Positions 24,653 to 36,377 of a stretch of 64,000 nucleotides of DNA are shown here, piece after piece (positions within the stretch are counted from its first letter, which is position 1; each line of letters begins with the position of its first letter). Source of the stretch: Bimuria novae-zelandiae CBS 107.79 (Eukaryota > Ascomycota > Dothideomycetes > Pleosporales > Didymosphaeriaceae); assembly GCA_010015655.1 (NCBI GenBank), contig ML976724.1, forward strand, positions 227,261 through 291,260. The letters are read 5' to 3'. The notes beneath the pieces are model-generated. The model was not told the origin of the DNA and made no database searches. It worked only from the letters and a program-made list of their open reading frames with translations. Made by a program: the position numbers and the translations under genes.

Positions 24653-27600
24653 TCGACCACTAACATGACGACGCTACACCTACGCGACGCAACGATGATC
24701 ACGCTACGCGACCACACCGACTACACGGCGTGGGTTACACAAATCCAGTCAAGATGCGTACTCTATCGTATCTAGAATCTACTAGATCCAAAATCAACGA
24801 CTGCGCCAAAACCTGAGCCAGTAATCCCACAAGCTCTAAACTAGCTAACTACACTCTAGCCACTAGCATTACAACGCCAACGCGCATTTCCGAACTATCC
24901 ACGTTAGGTATTAAAGCCTTTAAAGAGGACCTTAAGTACTATAAGACGTTGCTCGAAGAATTTAAGAATAATTAACACGTATTTAAAAAGGAGCAGTTAA
25001 GCCTCTAGCAAATTATTATCTTTATATAATTAACAGTTAGCTAGTATCTCCAAAGGACGTGCTGCCTACCTAATTAACTACTTAGATAGTAGATTATTAA
25101 CCTTAAAGCTATAGTTAGCGTTAATACGCTATTCGAACAAGAACGCGCACGCGACCGATATTACTCCTCCCTAAAGCCGCCACGAACCGCGAATACATGG
25201 GATACATGGCTAGCAGAATACGATTAAGCAGCCACTGAAGCGGAGACGTACAAAGTCCTAGAATTAATATAGTTTAACGCTGTAGCAAAAGACTTCCTAA
25301 ACGCTGTAAACAAAGTCGCTCCTACGTGGTTAACAACCTTTTAGGACAACGGACGGTTCACACCAGGCATGACTAGGAAAGAAATAATAAAGCGTTTCCA
25401 AGAACACATAATGCTAAACCACCCGATATCGCGAATAAAGCAGAGATCTACCTTCGTAACGGGTGACTTATCAGAGCTTGGTGAAAGCGGCAAACCCGCC
25501 CGGAGCACACAAAGTGGGGACGCCTACAGTGCTAAAACGTTATCATCCAGAAAACGGGGTAGACCTTGATATCAACGTACAGGCCAGCAGATGGTTGAGC
25601 AAGACTCCCCGCTAGACCTTTTAACCCCTATTAAAGCAGGTGGGCGCCTAAAATCTATTAAAGTAGAAGGGCAGAAATGCCATGCATGTGGCATGTGGCA
25701 CTTTATAAGAGACTGCTTCTATATAAATCTAGCGAAAGCCCTAGAATAGTGGCAGCTAAATAAAAAGATCGAGGAACTTATCGCGCTAAAGCGAGAGTAC
25801 GATCTAGAGTTCTAAGGACTTCTAAGAGGTCAAAGCAGGCCTAGAACTAGAACTCTACCTATAAAGAACTCTTATACTCTAACTCCAGAGATCACTAAAC
25901 AGTAACTAAATGGCAGATAGATATCTACTATATAAGTAGTATTTGCCGCGTCTTTTAGAACAAGTCGAATTAATTATCCACTGCGACGTTTATTCATCCT
26001 CGATTCTGGCTCAACCTGCCGCATCACGAACGATCCCGATCGGATATACGATTACCGACCGCCGGCACAAGGAGATTTTGTGTAGGCAGGCAATACACAA
26101 ATATAGATTAAAGGGTATAGATTACTTGTTATAAATCTACAACACGAACAGGGAGCTAAAAGATTAGTACTACACGATATAGCCATTTGTCTAGACCTGT
26201 TATGTAACCTTGTCTCCTTCCGAGTGTTGAGACAGCAAGGATTCTGGTGGGATACTAAATTGGAACCCACCGCCCTTAAGAGACTAAATAGAACAACCAT
26301 CGGAGAACTTCAAGAGATCCATGGGCAATGGGTACTGGAACACTAGCCTATGCACCACTCAGCTCATTACACACATACCCACAACTCTCGAACGCAGAGA
26401 CGAAGTCAGAAAGTGTTAGCCCTACTCTGGCACAAGAGGCTTGGTCATCCAGGACCTGCGACAATTAAACACTTAGTGTAATAATCTAAGGGGGTGCGCG
26501 TTAAAGGAATTATAATAGTAGAGTGCAACTCATGTAGACAAGTAAAAATACAGAGGCAAATTAGCCGCGCACTAAGGATTAATAAGTAAAGACCTAGAGA
26601 GAGGCTCGCTATTAATTTCTATTTATATAAACCGCAAATGTTCAATAAGGAGAAGAGCTAGATGCTTATTACGGACAAGTACTCGAAGTTCTAATAGGAT
26701 TTCTACTTCACTAATAATCGAACGGCCAAGTTAATTATTAACGTACTAACGAACTTCTTCCAATTCCTCAAAAACTAATATAATATCACTCCGAAAATTA
26801 TTAAATCAGATAATAAGATCACGATAGTTAAGCCCGAAGTCGAACGCTAGTTGCGAAGGCAAGGCATAGTTATCAAGCCTTTAGCACTAAATACATAAGC
26901 TCAGAACGGGGGCGCTAAACGCTCAGGGGGTGTAAATAAGGAGAAATCGCGCGCGATGCGCCTAGACGCGAACCTTCTATAGGAGCTCTAGCCAGAAATT
27001 ACACGAGCCAGAGTATACCTATATAATCGAACGCCGAACTACTCGAACAACTAGAAGACGCTATACGAGCTATTCTTCACACGTGCATTACTAGTAAATG
27101 GATTAATTATATTATTTAAGAAACCAAATCTAGCTTACTTAAAAGCCTATGGTTGCAAAGCGTTTGCAATGACGGATGATACACACAGAGGAAAGTCTCG
27201 ACTATAGAGACTAGATCTGAAGGCATGGATTGGATATCTGGTAGGATACCGATTATCTAATATCTATTGGATCTGGGTTCCCTTGCTCGCAAAAGTCATC
27301 AGCACGCGGGACGTGATTTTCGACGAGAATATAATCTTTAATAGCAAAACTAAGGATCTTATGGACAATTTTATGCATAGCACACTGGACGAGATAGCAA
27401 CGTATATTAAGACGATCGAGCTACCGCCACCTATGCACTAACTAGAAATTGAATTATTTTATAAAGACGAAACTGTCAACCATAATACGAACGATGACAA
27501 AGAGCCGGATCCACTAGGCTACTACTAAAGACGGAAGATTAGGGATTACTACCTGACTCCGCTAATAACACCACCGCCTACAGCCTTACTAGCGTAGTTA

Positions 27601-29016
27601 ATAACTAGGGAAGTATTAAGCATTCCTAAAATTTAATTATTAAAGACAGTTCCCTGGGCGGCAGCCTTTATGGCAGGAACTAAAGCCGGGAACGTGGGCA
27701 AGTATAAAGAAGATCTAATTAACAAAGCAAGGATAAAGAGACTACTTGCAAAAGGTATTAAAATTTACCAATCGCAATTGCCACCTTCGCCCACATTTAA
27801 AATAAACCTCAACGAACACCCGATAGGAGAATTATTTAAGGAAGCATAACAATTGCACCTGGACAGTTATAAAATCATGAAGTCATGGGTGGAAGTACTA
27901 TACAAGACCGCAAAGACGACGGGACAACAGATCCTAGATTACATGTAGGTGTATATGTATAAGTTTAATAAACACCACCAATTCATCAAGTGCAAAGCAC
28001 GACTAGTAGTTAAAGGAGACTAACAACGTAATATTACCTCCTAAGACACCTACGCAGCGACACTAGCAGGACGTTCCTTTTAACTACTTATAGCTATCGT
28101 GGCTAAATATAATCTTAAACTAATATAATACGACGTTACTAACGCATTTGTGCACGCATTACTAGACAGAGAAGTATACATGCGAATGCCACAATAGTAT
28201 AGAAAACCCGGCACTATCTTAAAAGTTTAAAAAGCCTTATATAGACTAAGAATCTCTCCATTACTCTAGCAGAAGGAATTCACAGCGACGCTTACTTAAC
28301 TTAGGTTCTAGAGTGTACCCTATAAGCGCTGCTATATAATTAAGGACAGGATTATTATTTTCTTCTACGTGGACGACATTATCCTTACGTACTAAAAATC
28401 CAAAACCTACGAAGCGCAGCAAACCGTAGAGCAACTTAAGAAGAAGTACTTAATAATAGGTAAAGAAAGCCTATAATGGTTCCTAGGGATTAAAGTAATT
28501 AGAGATTATTAGAAACGACTTATTTAACTCTCCTAGGCTTTATACTGCGACAAAATCAGCCGCCTAATTAACGACCGAACAATCCGGCACGATACTCTAA
28601 TAGTAATAGGGGAGCTTAAGCTAAGAGAAGGACTAGCTTTACTCTTAAAAATTAATAAGTATTAACGTAAGATCGGATTACTATTATATATAGCTATTAG
28701 CACGCGACCAGATATCGCCTTTATAACCTCTTAACTAGCTAGATTCCTCGCGAATCTAGGACCAAAGCACCACCATGCTGCCGACCAAGTCTTATTGTAT
28801 CTCAACAACACGAAGTGAATAACGCTCTAAGTTGGTAGAGGTAATTCCTTGTAAGTAGCTAGTGACGCCTTATTCGCTAATAATACACTAGACCGCAAGA
28901 GCTTACAAGGATATACTATTAAACTATTTAATAGACTTATTGCGTGGAGAGCCAGCAAACAGGAGACTATTATAACATTAACCATAAAAGCCAAACTCCT
29001 GGCACTTTTATAAGTG

Positions 29017-29192
29017 TGTCAGATAAAAAGCATATTAAGTTCGGAGGATCAGGGGTAGCCCGAAAAAGGCCAGGGATTAACCGAGAACACACAGAACCTG
29101 CCGAGGGAACCCCGTAGACAGGAAGAACAACCTAATACATTAATTTAACCCCCTAAATTATCAGGACATCTATTAAGACGTAACATCTAACA
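29017..29192 (+). repeat. 5' LTR of copia D
   Basis: 176 bp, TGTCAGATAAAAAGC...CATCTAACA; pairs with 34050-34225, differing by a handful of transitions. Confidence 0.9.
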
Positions 29193-29210
29193 ATTAAGAG
29201 TCTCACTGCC
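29193..29210 (+). promoter_or_regulatory. Primer-binding site of copia D
   Basis: ATTAAGAGTCTCACTGCC directly abuts the 5' LTR. The complement GGCAGTGAGACTCTTAAT looks like the 5' side of a tRNA-Lys(CUU) anticodon arm and loop, suggesting half-tRNA priming as known for Drosophila copia. Confidence 0.6.
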
Positions 29211-31982
29211 TTAACAAGAGCGAAAATAGCAACCTAAAACCTAAATTAAACCGACAGAACGATTATTCTTCGCGATAATACTAAATACCGTAGCTAGCTT
29301 AACTAACTACAAGCCTGCTGCGTCGCATATAATACATAGGCGCAAGTCGACCCCGATTCAGTAATTACCCCACTCACGGAGCCATTTGAGCCCGAGCTAC
29401 CTAAGACGGCAGACTATACGCCAGCCGCAACCCTTCTAGACGGCGTCTTATTATTAAGACTATCTAAACTTTCGTCCGCTGGACTAAAGAGCTACAAAGA
29501 GGATTTAGACCTCTATAAACTCTAGATAGAGAAATACAAGATGTAGTACATAAAGTACAAGACTAAAGTCGCAAGTTTGCAGCAGATCGTAGTATTTATC
29601 TAGTTATTAGTAGCACCGCATCTACAACGCACTTGCTATCTCTTAGATACTACTATTAAAGAATAGATTATAAAGCTAAAAGCAAAAGTAAAAGTTACCT
29701 CTAAGTTTAAACAAGAGCAAGCGCGACAGCGATACTATAGCTCGTTAAAGCCTCTACGCATAGTAAATAACTAGGACACATAGCTTACTAAATACAATTA
29801 TGCCGCAATAGAGGCTAAGACACTAAACGTATCCAATACTACACAATTTAATCCTGTGGCTGTAGACTTTATGCTAGCAGTAAACAAGATAGCTCTAGTA
29901 TAGGCTACAACCTTCTAATCAAATAAAAAGGACCTACCCGGCATGGACTAAAAGGACATGATAGGACGTTTCCAAGAATATATAATGCTAAATTATCTAA
30001 TAATGTAAAACAGAAGCTAAAAGGCAGCGTTCGTAACAGAAGACTTATCTTATCTTGCTAAAAGCAGCTAAGCTGCCTAGAGCATGCAAGGGGATCCCTA
30101 ACATATAGAAATAGGAAACTCTCGGGGTACAAAACGGGGTAGACCCCAACATTAACGTATAGCTATAAAGGATAATAATCGTGCACCTTTAAGCTCTTTA
30201 AACCCTTAACAAGGTAGTGGTAACTCCGCTAAAGCGGACGCTAATCGTGGTAAACCTGCTAGAGTAGGCACTAACAAAACCGCTAAGTGTCTGGCCTGCG
30301 ATATAAGACACCCTATTAGGGAATGCTTTTATCTCTACCCGGACAAAGCACTAGAATAGTGGGAGCTAAACCTAAGAATAGCTAAATACGTTGCTCTAAA
30401 ACAAGAGCACGATGCCGATTTTTAAAGTCTACTAAGAGCTTAAAGTAGACCTAGAACCAAGACTCTATCCTTCAAGAATTCCTATACCCCAACTCCAGAG
30501 ATCACTGATTAGTAACTAAATAAAAGATAGATTTTAAAGGTGCAAGCCGCCTATTCTACAACCTTTACTATAGACTAATTTGACTATCCTCTTCGGCGTT
30601 CTTTTATCCTTGACTCGGGCTCGACGTGCCACATCACGAACGACCCTAACCAGATTTAGAACTATTAGCCACCTACACAAGGCGACTTTATATAGGCAGG
30701 CGACACTTAAATCTAGGTAAAGGGATACAGAACTGTTATCTTGAACCTAAAATATAAATAGGGAGCTGAAAGACTAGTACTACATAACGTAGTAATATGC
30801 CTAGACATGCTATGTAACCTAGTCTCCTTCTAAGTGCTGAGGTAGAAGGGATTCTAGTAGGATACCTAATTAGAGCCCACTGCCCTAAAGCAACTAAATG
30901 GAATAACTATTAGAGAGCTTACTAAAATTTATAGATAATAGGTATTAGAACACTAACCCATGCACCATGCAGCGCACTATACGCATTTCTATAATTCTTA
31001 AACGTAATAATAACCTTAAAGAGCATTGGCCCTCCTATAGCACAAAAGGCTTAGTTATCCAGGACCCGCCGTAATTAAGCACCTAATGCAGCGAGCTAAG
31101 GGGGTGCGCGTTAAGGGAATTACAACAGTAGAGTGTAACTTATATAGAAGAGTAAAGATGCGAAGGCAGATAAGCCGCGCACCTAGGATTAATAAGTAAG
31201 GACCCGCAGAAAGGCTTTCTATTAATTTCCACACCTACGAATCACTATCGTTTAACAAAGAGAAGAGCCAGATGCTCGTTACAGATAGATATTCTAGTCT
31301 CTAATAGGACTTCTACTTCACGGATAACCAAACGGCAAGGTTAATTATTAAGATATTAATAATCTTCTTCAGATTTCTTAAGAACTAATATGACATCACT
31401 CTAAAAGTTATTAAAACGGACAATGAGATCACCACAGTCAAACCCGAAGTTAAGCGGTGGCTGAAAAGCCTAGGCATGATTATCGAGCCTTTAGCACTAA
31501 ACACGCAAGCTTAAAACGGCGGCGCTAAACGCTTAGGGGGCGTAAATAAAGAAAAATCTCGCGTAATGCGTTTGGACGCAAACCTTCCATAGGAACTCTA
31601 GCCTAAAATCACAAGAGCTAGAGTGTATCTATACAATCGAACGCTAAACTACACGAACAACTAAAAAACACTATATAAGATATTCTTCACACGAGTATCA
31701 CTAGCTAATAGGATCGTTACGTCTATTAAGAAACTAAACTTAGCCCACCTAAAGGCGTACGGATGCAAAGCATTCGCTATAACAGACAATACCTACTATA
31801 GAAAATTAAGACTACAACGACTTAACCCTAAAGCATGGATCGGATACCTTATTAGATACCGGTCATTAAACATTTACCAAATATAGATACTAACGCTAGC
31901 TAAGGTTATTAGCACGCAAGACGTTGTATTTAATAAAAACATAATCTTTAACGGGAAGATAGAGGATCTAATAGATAACGTT

Positions 31983-32342
31983 ATGCACAATACGCTGGCC
32001 GAGATAGCTATATATATTAAGACAATTAAGCTACTACCACTGGTGCACCAACCAGAAACCGAATTATTCTACGAAGACGATGTCGCAGAAAACGAATCAC
32101 CTATAGAGGACAAAGTAGACCCACCGGGCTACTATCGAGGAAGGAAGATCAGAGATCACTACCTAATACCACCTTTAACTCTACTACCTATAGCTCTGCT
32201 AGCACAGCTAATAACAGGGGAAAATACAAACCTACCCGAGATTACTTTATCTAAGACAGTCCCCTGGGCAGCAGCTTTCATGGCAGGAACGAAAGTAGGA
32301 AGGGTTAGAAAACACAACAAGAACACGATTAATAAAGCCTAG
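31983..32342 (+). pseudogene. Open fragment of copia D Pol (integrase C-terminus/linker)
   Basis: 119 codons free of stops: MHNTLAEIAIYIKTIK..., an acidic stretch (DDVAENESPIEDKVD), then PPGYYRGRKIRDHYL and TVPWAAAFMAGTKVGRV. Equivalent text occurs in element C (27380-27710) with stops. It is the linker between integrase and RT, not an independent gene; it starts at an internal Met and ends at a RIP-type TAG before RT. Confidence 0.75.
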
Positions 32343-33458
32343 ATAAAAAGACTACTAGCGAAGGGCGTTAAGATTTACTAATTACAGTTACCTCCGCCAC
32401 CCACTTGTAAAACGGACCTTAACCAACATCTAATAGGAGAATTATTCCGGGAAGCGCAGCAATCGCATCTAGACAGTTACAGAATCACCTAATCCTGGAT
32501 AGAAGTACCGTACAAGATAGTAAAGGCAATAGGCTAACAAATCCTAGACTGCATGTAGGTGTATGTGTATAAGTTTAATAAATATTACTAGTTTATCAAG
32601 TGCAAAGCGCGACTGGTAGTTAGAGGAGACTAATAACGCAATATAACCTCCTAGGACACCTACGCAGCAATATTAGCCAAAAGATCCTTTTACTTACTTA
32701 TAGTAATTACTGCCAAATATAACCTCGAACTTATATAATATGACGTTACTAACGCGTTTATACACGTATTACTAAATTAAGAAGTCTACATGCGCATGCC
32801 GCCTGGATATCAAAAACCCAGTACTGTCCTTAAAGTCTAGAAGGCACTCTACGGACTGCGAATCTTACTACTTCTTTAGTAGAAAGAGTTTATAGCTACG
32901 CTTATTAAGTTTAGTTTCTAGACCGTGCCCTATAAGCCATGCTGCATAATTAAGGATAGTATTATTATCTTCTTCTACGTAGATAACATCATTATTGCGC
33001 ACTACTAAGACAAAGCCGGCCAAGCTTAGCAAGTCGTAGAACAACTTAGGAAGAAATACTTAATAATAAGCAAAGAAAATCTACTATAGTTCCTAGGAAT
33101 TAAAGTAATTAGAGATTAGCAGAACTAACTTATTCAACTCTCTTAGGCCACATACTGTAACAAAATCAGCCGGCTAGTTGATGACCAAACAATCCGACAT
33201 GACACCCCAATAGGCATAGGGGAGCTTAAGCCGAGAGAAGGGCTGGCTTCGCTTATAGAGATTAATAAATACCAACGTAAGATTGGATTACTCCTATATA
33301 TAGCTATTAGTACCTGACTGGATATTGCATTTGCAACCTTAAGGCTAGCAAGATTCTTATTAAATCCTGGTCCAGAACATTATTATGCGGCTGACCGAGC
33401 CCTGCTATACCTTAATAAAATAAAGTAGAAGACACTTTAACTTAGAGGAGGCGAATCC

Positions 33459-33704
33459 TTGCAGGTAGCAAGTAATGCCTTATTTATAGATAACACTCTA
33501 GACCGTAAGAGCTCGCAAGGCTACGCTATTAAGCTATTTAATAGCCTTATTACATGGCGTGCAAGCAAACAAGACACTATTACTACGTTAACTATAGAAG
33601 CTAAGCTTCTTGCTCTAGCGCAAGTCGCAAAGGAAGCTATCTTTACATTAAGATTAATAGAGGAACTAAAAGTTAAGCTACCTAGCCCTACTATTATAAT
33701 CTAA
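33459..33704 (+). pseudogene. Open fragment of copia D RNase H
   Basis: 81 codons matching the copia RNase H domain: SNALFIDNTLDRKSSQGY, LITWRASKQDTITTLTIEAKLLALAQVAKEAIF. The family's DAS(F)ADN and TEAE positions are recognisable although the first Asp has become Asn. Reading continues past a TAA as CDNQQT-like sequence. Confidence 0.75.
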
Positions 33705-34049
33705 TGTGATAACTAGCAAACTATTTGGCTAGTAACGCAGGAGATCTCGAAGCTGCATACGAAGCTTCGACACGTCGATATACATAACCACTAGCTCCGA
33801 CAGGAAGTAACCAGGGGAAGGATAAAGGTAGAATACACTAAATCCGCAGAGATAATTACAAACGGCTTAACTAAAGCACTCCTAGTAAATTAGTAGCAAA
33901 ACTTCCTAAAGTAACTAGGACTAGTGGAGGTAAGGGATCGAAAGGTAGCCAATAAAGCACCTTTAGAGGAGATTCAAGACTAGCTTGATAACCTCACCCT
34001 CGTCTAATAACCTTAGCCATAGCTCGAACGGCTCCAAGCTAAGGGGGTG

Positions 34050-34225
34050 TGTCAGATAAAAAGCATATCAAGTTTAGAGGATCAGGGGTAGCCCGAAAAA
34101 GGCCAGGGATTAACCGAGAACACACAGAACCTGCCGAGGGAACCCCGTAGACAGGAAGAACAACCCAATACATTAATTTAACCCCCCGAATCATCAGGAC
34201 ATCCATTAAGACGTGACATCTAACA
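34050..34225 (+). repeat. 3' LTR of copia D
   Basis: 176 bp following the polypurine tract; ends at 34225 before target duplication AAGTG. Confidence 0.9.
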
Positions 34226-34661
34226 AAGTGGCTAAAGAAGCCATCTTCACGTCTCGCTTAATTAAAGAGCTAAGGGTTCAATTACCTAGCCTGACAATCA
34301 CGATTAAATGCGACAACCAGTAGACTATCAGACTAGTAACCTAGGAAGTTTCTAAGCTACAAACTAAGTTACGGCATGTAGATATCCACAATCACTGGCT
34401 CCGACAGGAAGTCATAGGCGGCAGAATCGATGTGAAGTACACACGATCTAAAGATATAATTATAGATGGCCTTACAAAGACACTCCTAGTAAACAAGTGG
34501 CCAGCCTTTTTGGACTATTTAGGACTAGTAGAGATAAGAGATTAAAAGGTAGCACGTAAAGCACCTCTAGAGGAGATTTAAAATTAATTTAACGACCTCT
34601 CCTTTATGTAACCTTAGCATGTGCAGCTTGAATCAATAGATCGCTTTAAGCTAAAGGGGTG

Positions 34662-34874
34662 TGTTAGATTATATGTAGTAGAGAACCTAGGCTAGAAGAG
34701 GTTAAGGGCTATTACACATAACGCACAGACAGGAACTTTAAACAGGAGGCGTCAACCAGCTTTAGAAGAAAAAAAAAACATCTAATCCATTAACATGATC
34801 ACTTCTTCATCAGACCCCATACTGTGACACACAGACAATTATCATCCATCCTTGATAACCTGAAAAATCTGACA
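34662..34874 (+). repeat. 3' LTR of copia C
   Basis: 213 bp, TGTTAGATTATATGTAG...AATCTGACA; pairs with 24422-24634 and is followed by CCTTT. Confidence 0.9.
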
Positions 34875-34900
34875 CCTTTAGTCTTTATTCTTAAAAAGTT

Positions 34901-35390
34901 ATGCCTGCTAACTATTTATATAACTCTTATTATCGCTATAAGCTTATTACTACTATTAAGGCATATCGGACTATTATAGTATTAAAGTGCTCAAACTACA
35001 AGGCCTACCTACAGGTTTACAATATGTCTATTTATTCTAGGAAGTGTAATAAGTGTATAAAGAGGGGCGTTTAGTGCGACGTGGCTATTACTAATAACAG
35101 ATTTTCTTATATAGTGGCTAAAAAACAAAAATTAGATGCGCAGATATTAGAGGCTTAAAAGGAGCAAGATACCACGTTTAAGGCTCTACGTATAGCTCGT
35201 GTAAAAGAAAAGTATCTATTAAAATAATTAGCTCTTAATGCAAAGCGTGCTAAACAGGTAATTATTATTAAATTGCTACTTTAGAAAAGCTAAATAAGAA
35301 TTTAGCCTAGCCTACTTAGCCTGCTAGTCCCGCTAAGCTAACTCCTACTATTTAGTTAGCTATAGAAGAGCTTTCTTCTAACTTCTAAAA
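34901..35390 (+). pseudogene. Extra Cys-rich ORF, antisense, near the 3' end of gypsy E
   Basis: With RIP stops read as Gln the plus strand gives MPANYLYNSYYRYKLITTIK, then CSNYKAYLQV, a KCNKCIKRGVQCDV cluster and a long basic helical segment (AKKQKLDAQILEAQKEQDTTF...). I recognise this as a hypothetical-protein type often seen in ascomycete repeats, with a Cys pattern CxxC...CxxCx5C (second Cys now Tyr by G-to-A). It lies between the integrase end and 3' LTR of E but on the opposite strand. Function unknown; it resembles a zinc-binding plus coiled-coil protein. RIP has broken it at several codons. Confidence 0.55.
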
Positions 35391-35991
35391 TAATTCTGTC
35401 TTACTATTATCCTAGTTCCTTAGTCTTAGTATTTCTAGGTTTTTTCTATAGAAATCCTTTAGTGCTATATTATAGTTAATAAGATTTTTTGCTAGTTTCT
35501 ACGTATTATAGCTCTTTAGCTATCCTTTCTATTTTACTAAGTACTTATACTAACGTTTAATTTTCTATAGGTTTTTAATTACTTTAACCTTATACTCTTT
35601 ATCCTTAAGTTCTAGGTGTAACTCTAACTCGGTGTCTAGTAGTACTAGTTCTAATAATAATTTGTGGAAGACTAGGTGTATAAGTGTATTTATAGGTAAC
35701 TATAATTTAAAATTAACTAGGCTTTTAACTTTTTAGATTTTAAATAGTTCTTTTTAAAGATTATTTAATTTTTTGCTTAGCCGTGTTATCTTAAGGTTTT
35801 TTTTACAAGAGGAGGACTCTATTCCCCTCCTTAACGGTTAGTCCCTTAATCCTTTTCTTATTTACTTATCTTGCTATTTACTTATTACGTTATACTATAT
35901 TTCTACGTAGTGTTTCGTGTAAATTTTATATAAGTTAGGCCTTATTAGCTGCGTCTTTTGCAACGCTTTTAATATCTAATAGATCTTAGTA

Positions 35992-36087
35992 AGTTATTAG
36001 CTTATATCCGTAGTTAGCGTAATATAGTAAGTACCCTGCAGTTATTAGCTTATATCCGTAGTTAGCGTAATATAGTAAGTACCCTGT
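35992..36087. repeat. 48-bp tandem duplication in gypsy E integrase
   Basis: Two adjacent 48-bp units (35992-36039, 36040-36087) differ by a single C/T at the end. On the coding (minus) strand each encodes 16 residues of TTGYLLYYANYGYKLI type, in frame. Confidence 0.85.
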
Positions 36088-36377
36088 AGTTATTAATCTT
36101 GCGCTATTATATGCTAGTTAAGCTATTAGTAGTAGCTTAACCTAATTATCCTATAGCTTATTTATATATATCTGAAGATATTATTCTAACAATTAGTTAG
36201 TTCGCTCCGTTTATCTATTTATTTCTAAGTAGAAGCTCGTCGTGAGCTTGTGCTTAATACCTAGTATAGAGGTAAACGTAGTGTAATATAAAGATGTGAA
36301 TATTTTAGCTCTATTAGTAATAAACTTGTTTAGACGTCTAACCTAAGATATAAGTTTTTATTTTACTATATAGGCTA

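Larger units (their letters stand above)
29017..34225 (+). mobile_element. Copia element D, full length, inserted in C
   Basis: Identical-length 176-bp LTRs (29017-29192, 34050-34225) and perfect target duplications AAGTG (29012-29016, 34226-34230) define 5209 bp. Plus-strand blocks: gag with CLACDIRHPIRECFYL near 30290, protease LDSGSTCHITND near 30610, pre-integrase near 31030, integrase 31100-31900. A 119-codon open piece of the integrase-RT linker lies at 31983-32342, RT with FFYVDN near 32970, and an 81-codon open piece of RNase H at 33459-33704 (LDRKSSQGYAIKLFNSLITW). The polypurine tract GCTAAGGGGGTGTG ends at the 3' LTR. It inserted into the RNase H domain of a relative with a different LTR. 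Confidence 0.9.
24422..34874 (+). mobile_element. Copia element C, full length, inserted in E and hosting D
   Basis: 213-bp LTRs (24422-24634, 34662-34874) with perfect target duplications CCTTT (24417-24421, 34875-34879). Plus-strand gag-pol begins near 24665 (MTTLHLRDATMITLRDHTDY) and has a zinc knuckle CHACGMWHFIRDCFY near 25680. Protease LDSGSTCRITNDPDR follows near 26000 with the active-site Asp intact, then the pre-integrase WHKRLGHPGPATIKHL near 26430, integrase, and RT near 27950-28500. RNase H is split by element D at 29016/34231 and resumes in frame (AKEAIFTSRLIKEL). RIP damage is milder than in A or E, so many stretches stay open. The element inserted inside E's polypurine tract region. 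Confidence 0.9.

Noticed and set aside
25943..26134. 63-codon ORF in element C
   Set aside because: It is in the wrong frame; the true protease frame over the same bases reads LDSGSTCRITNDPDR.
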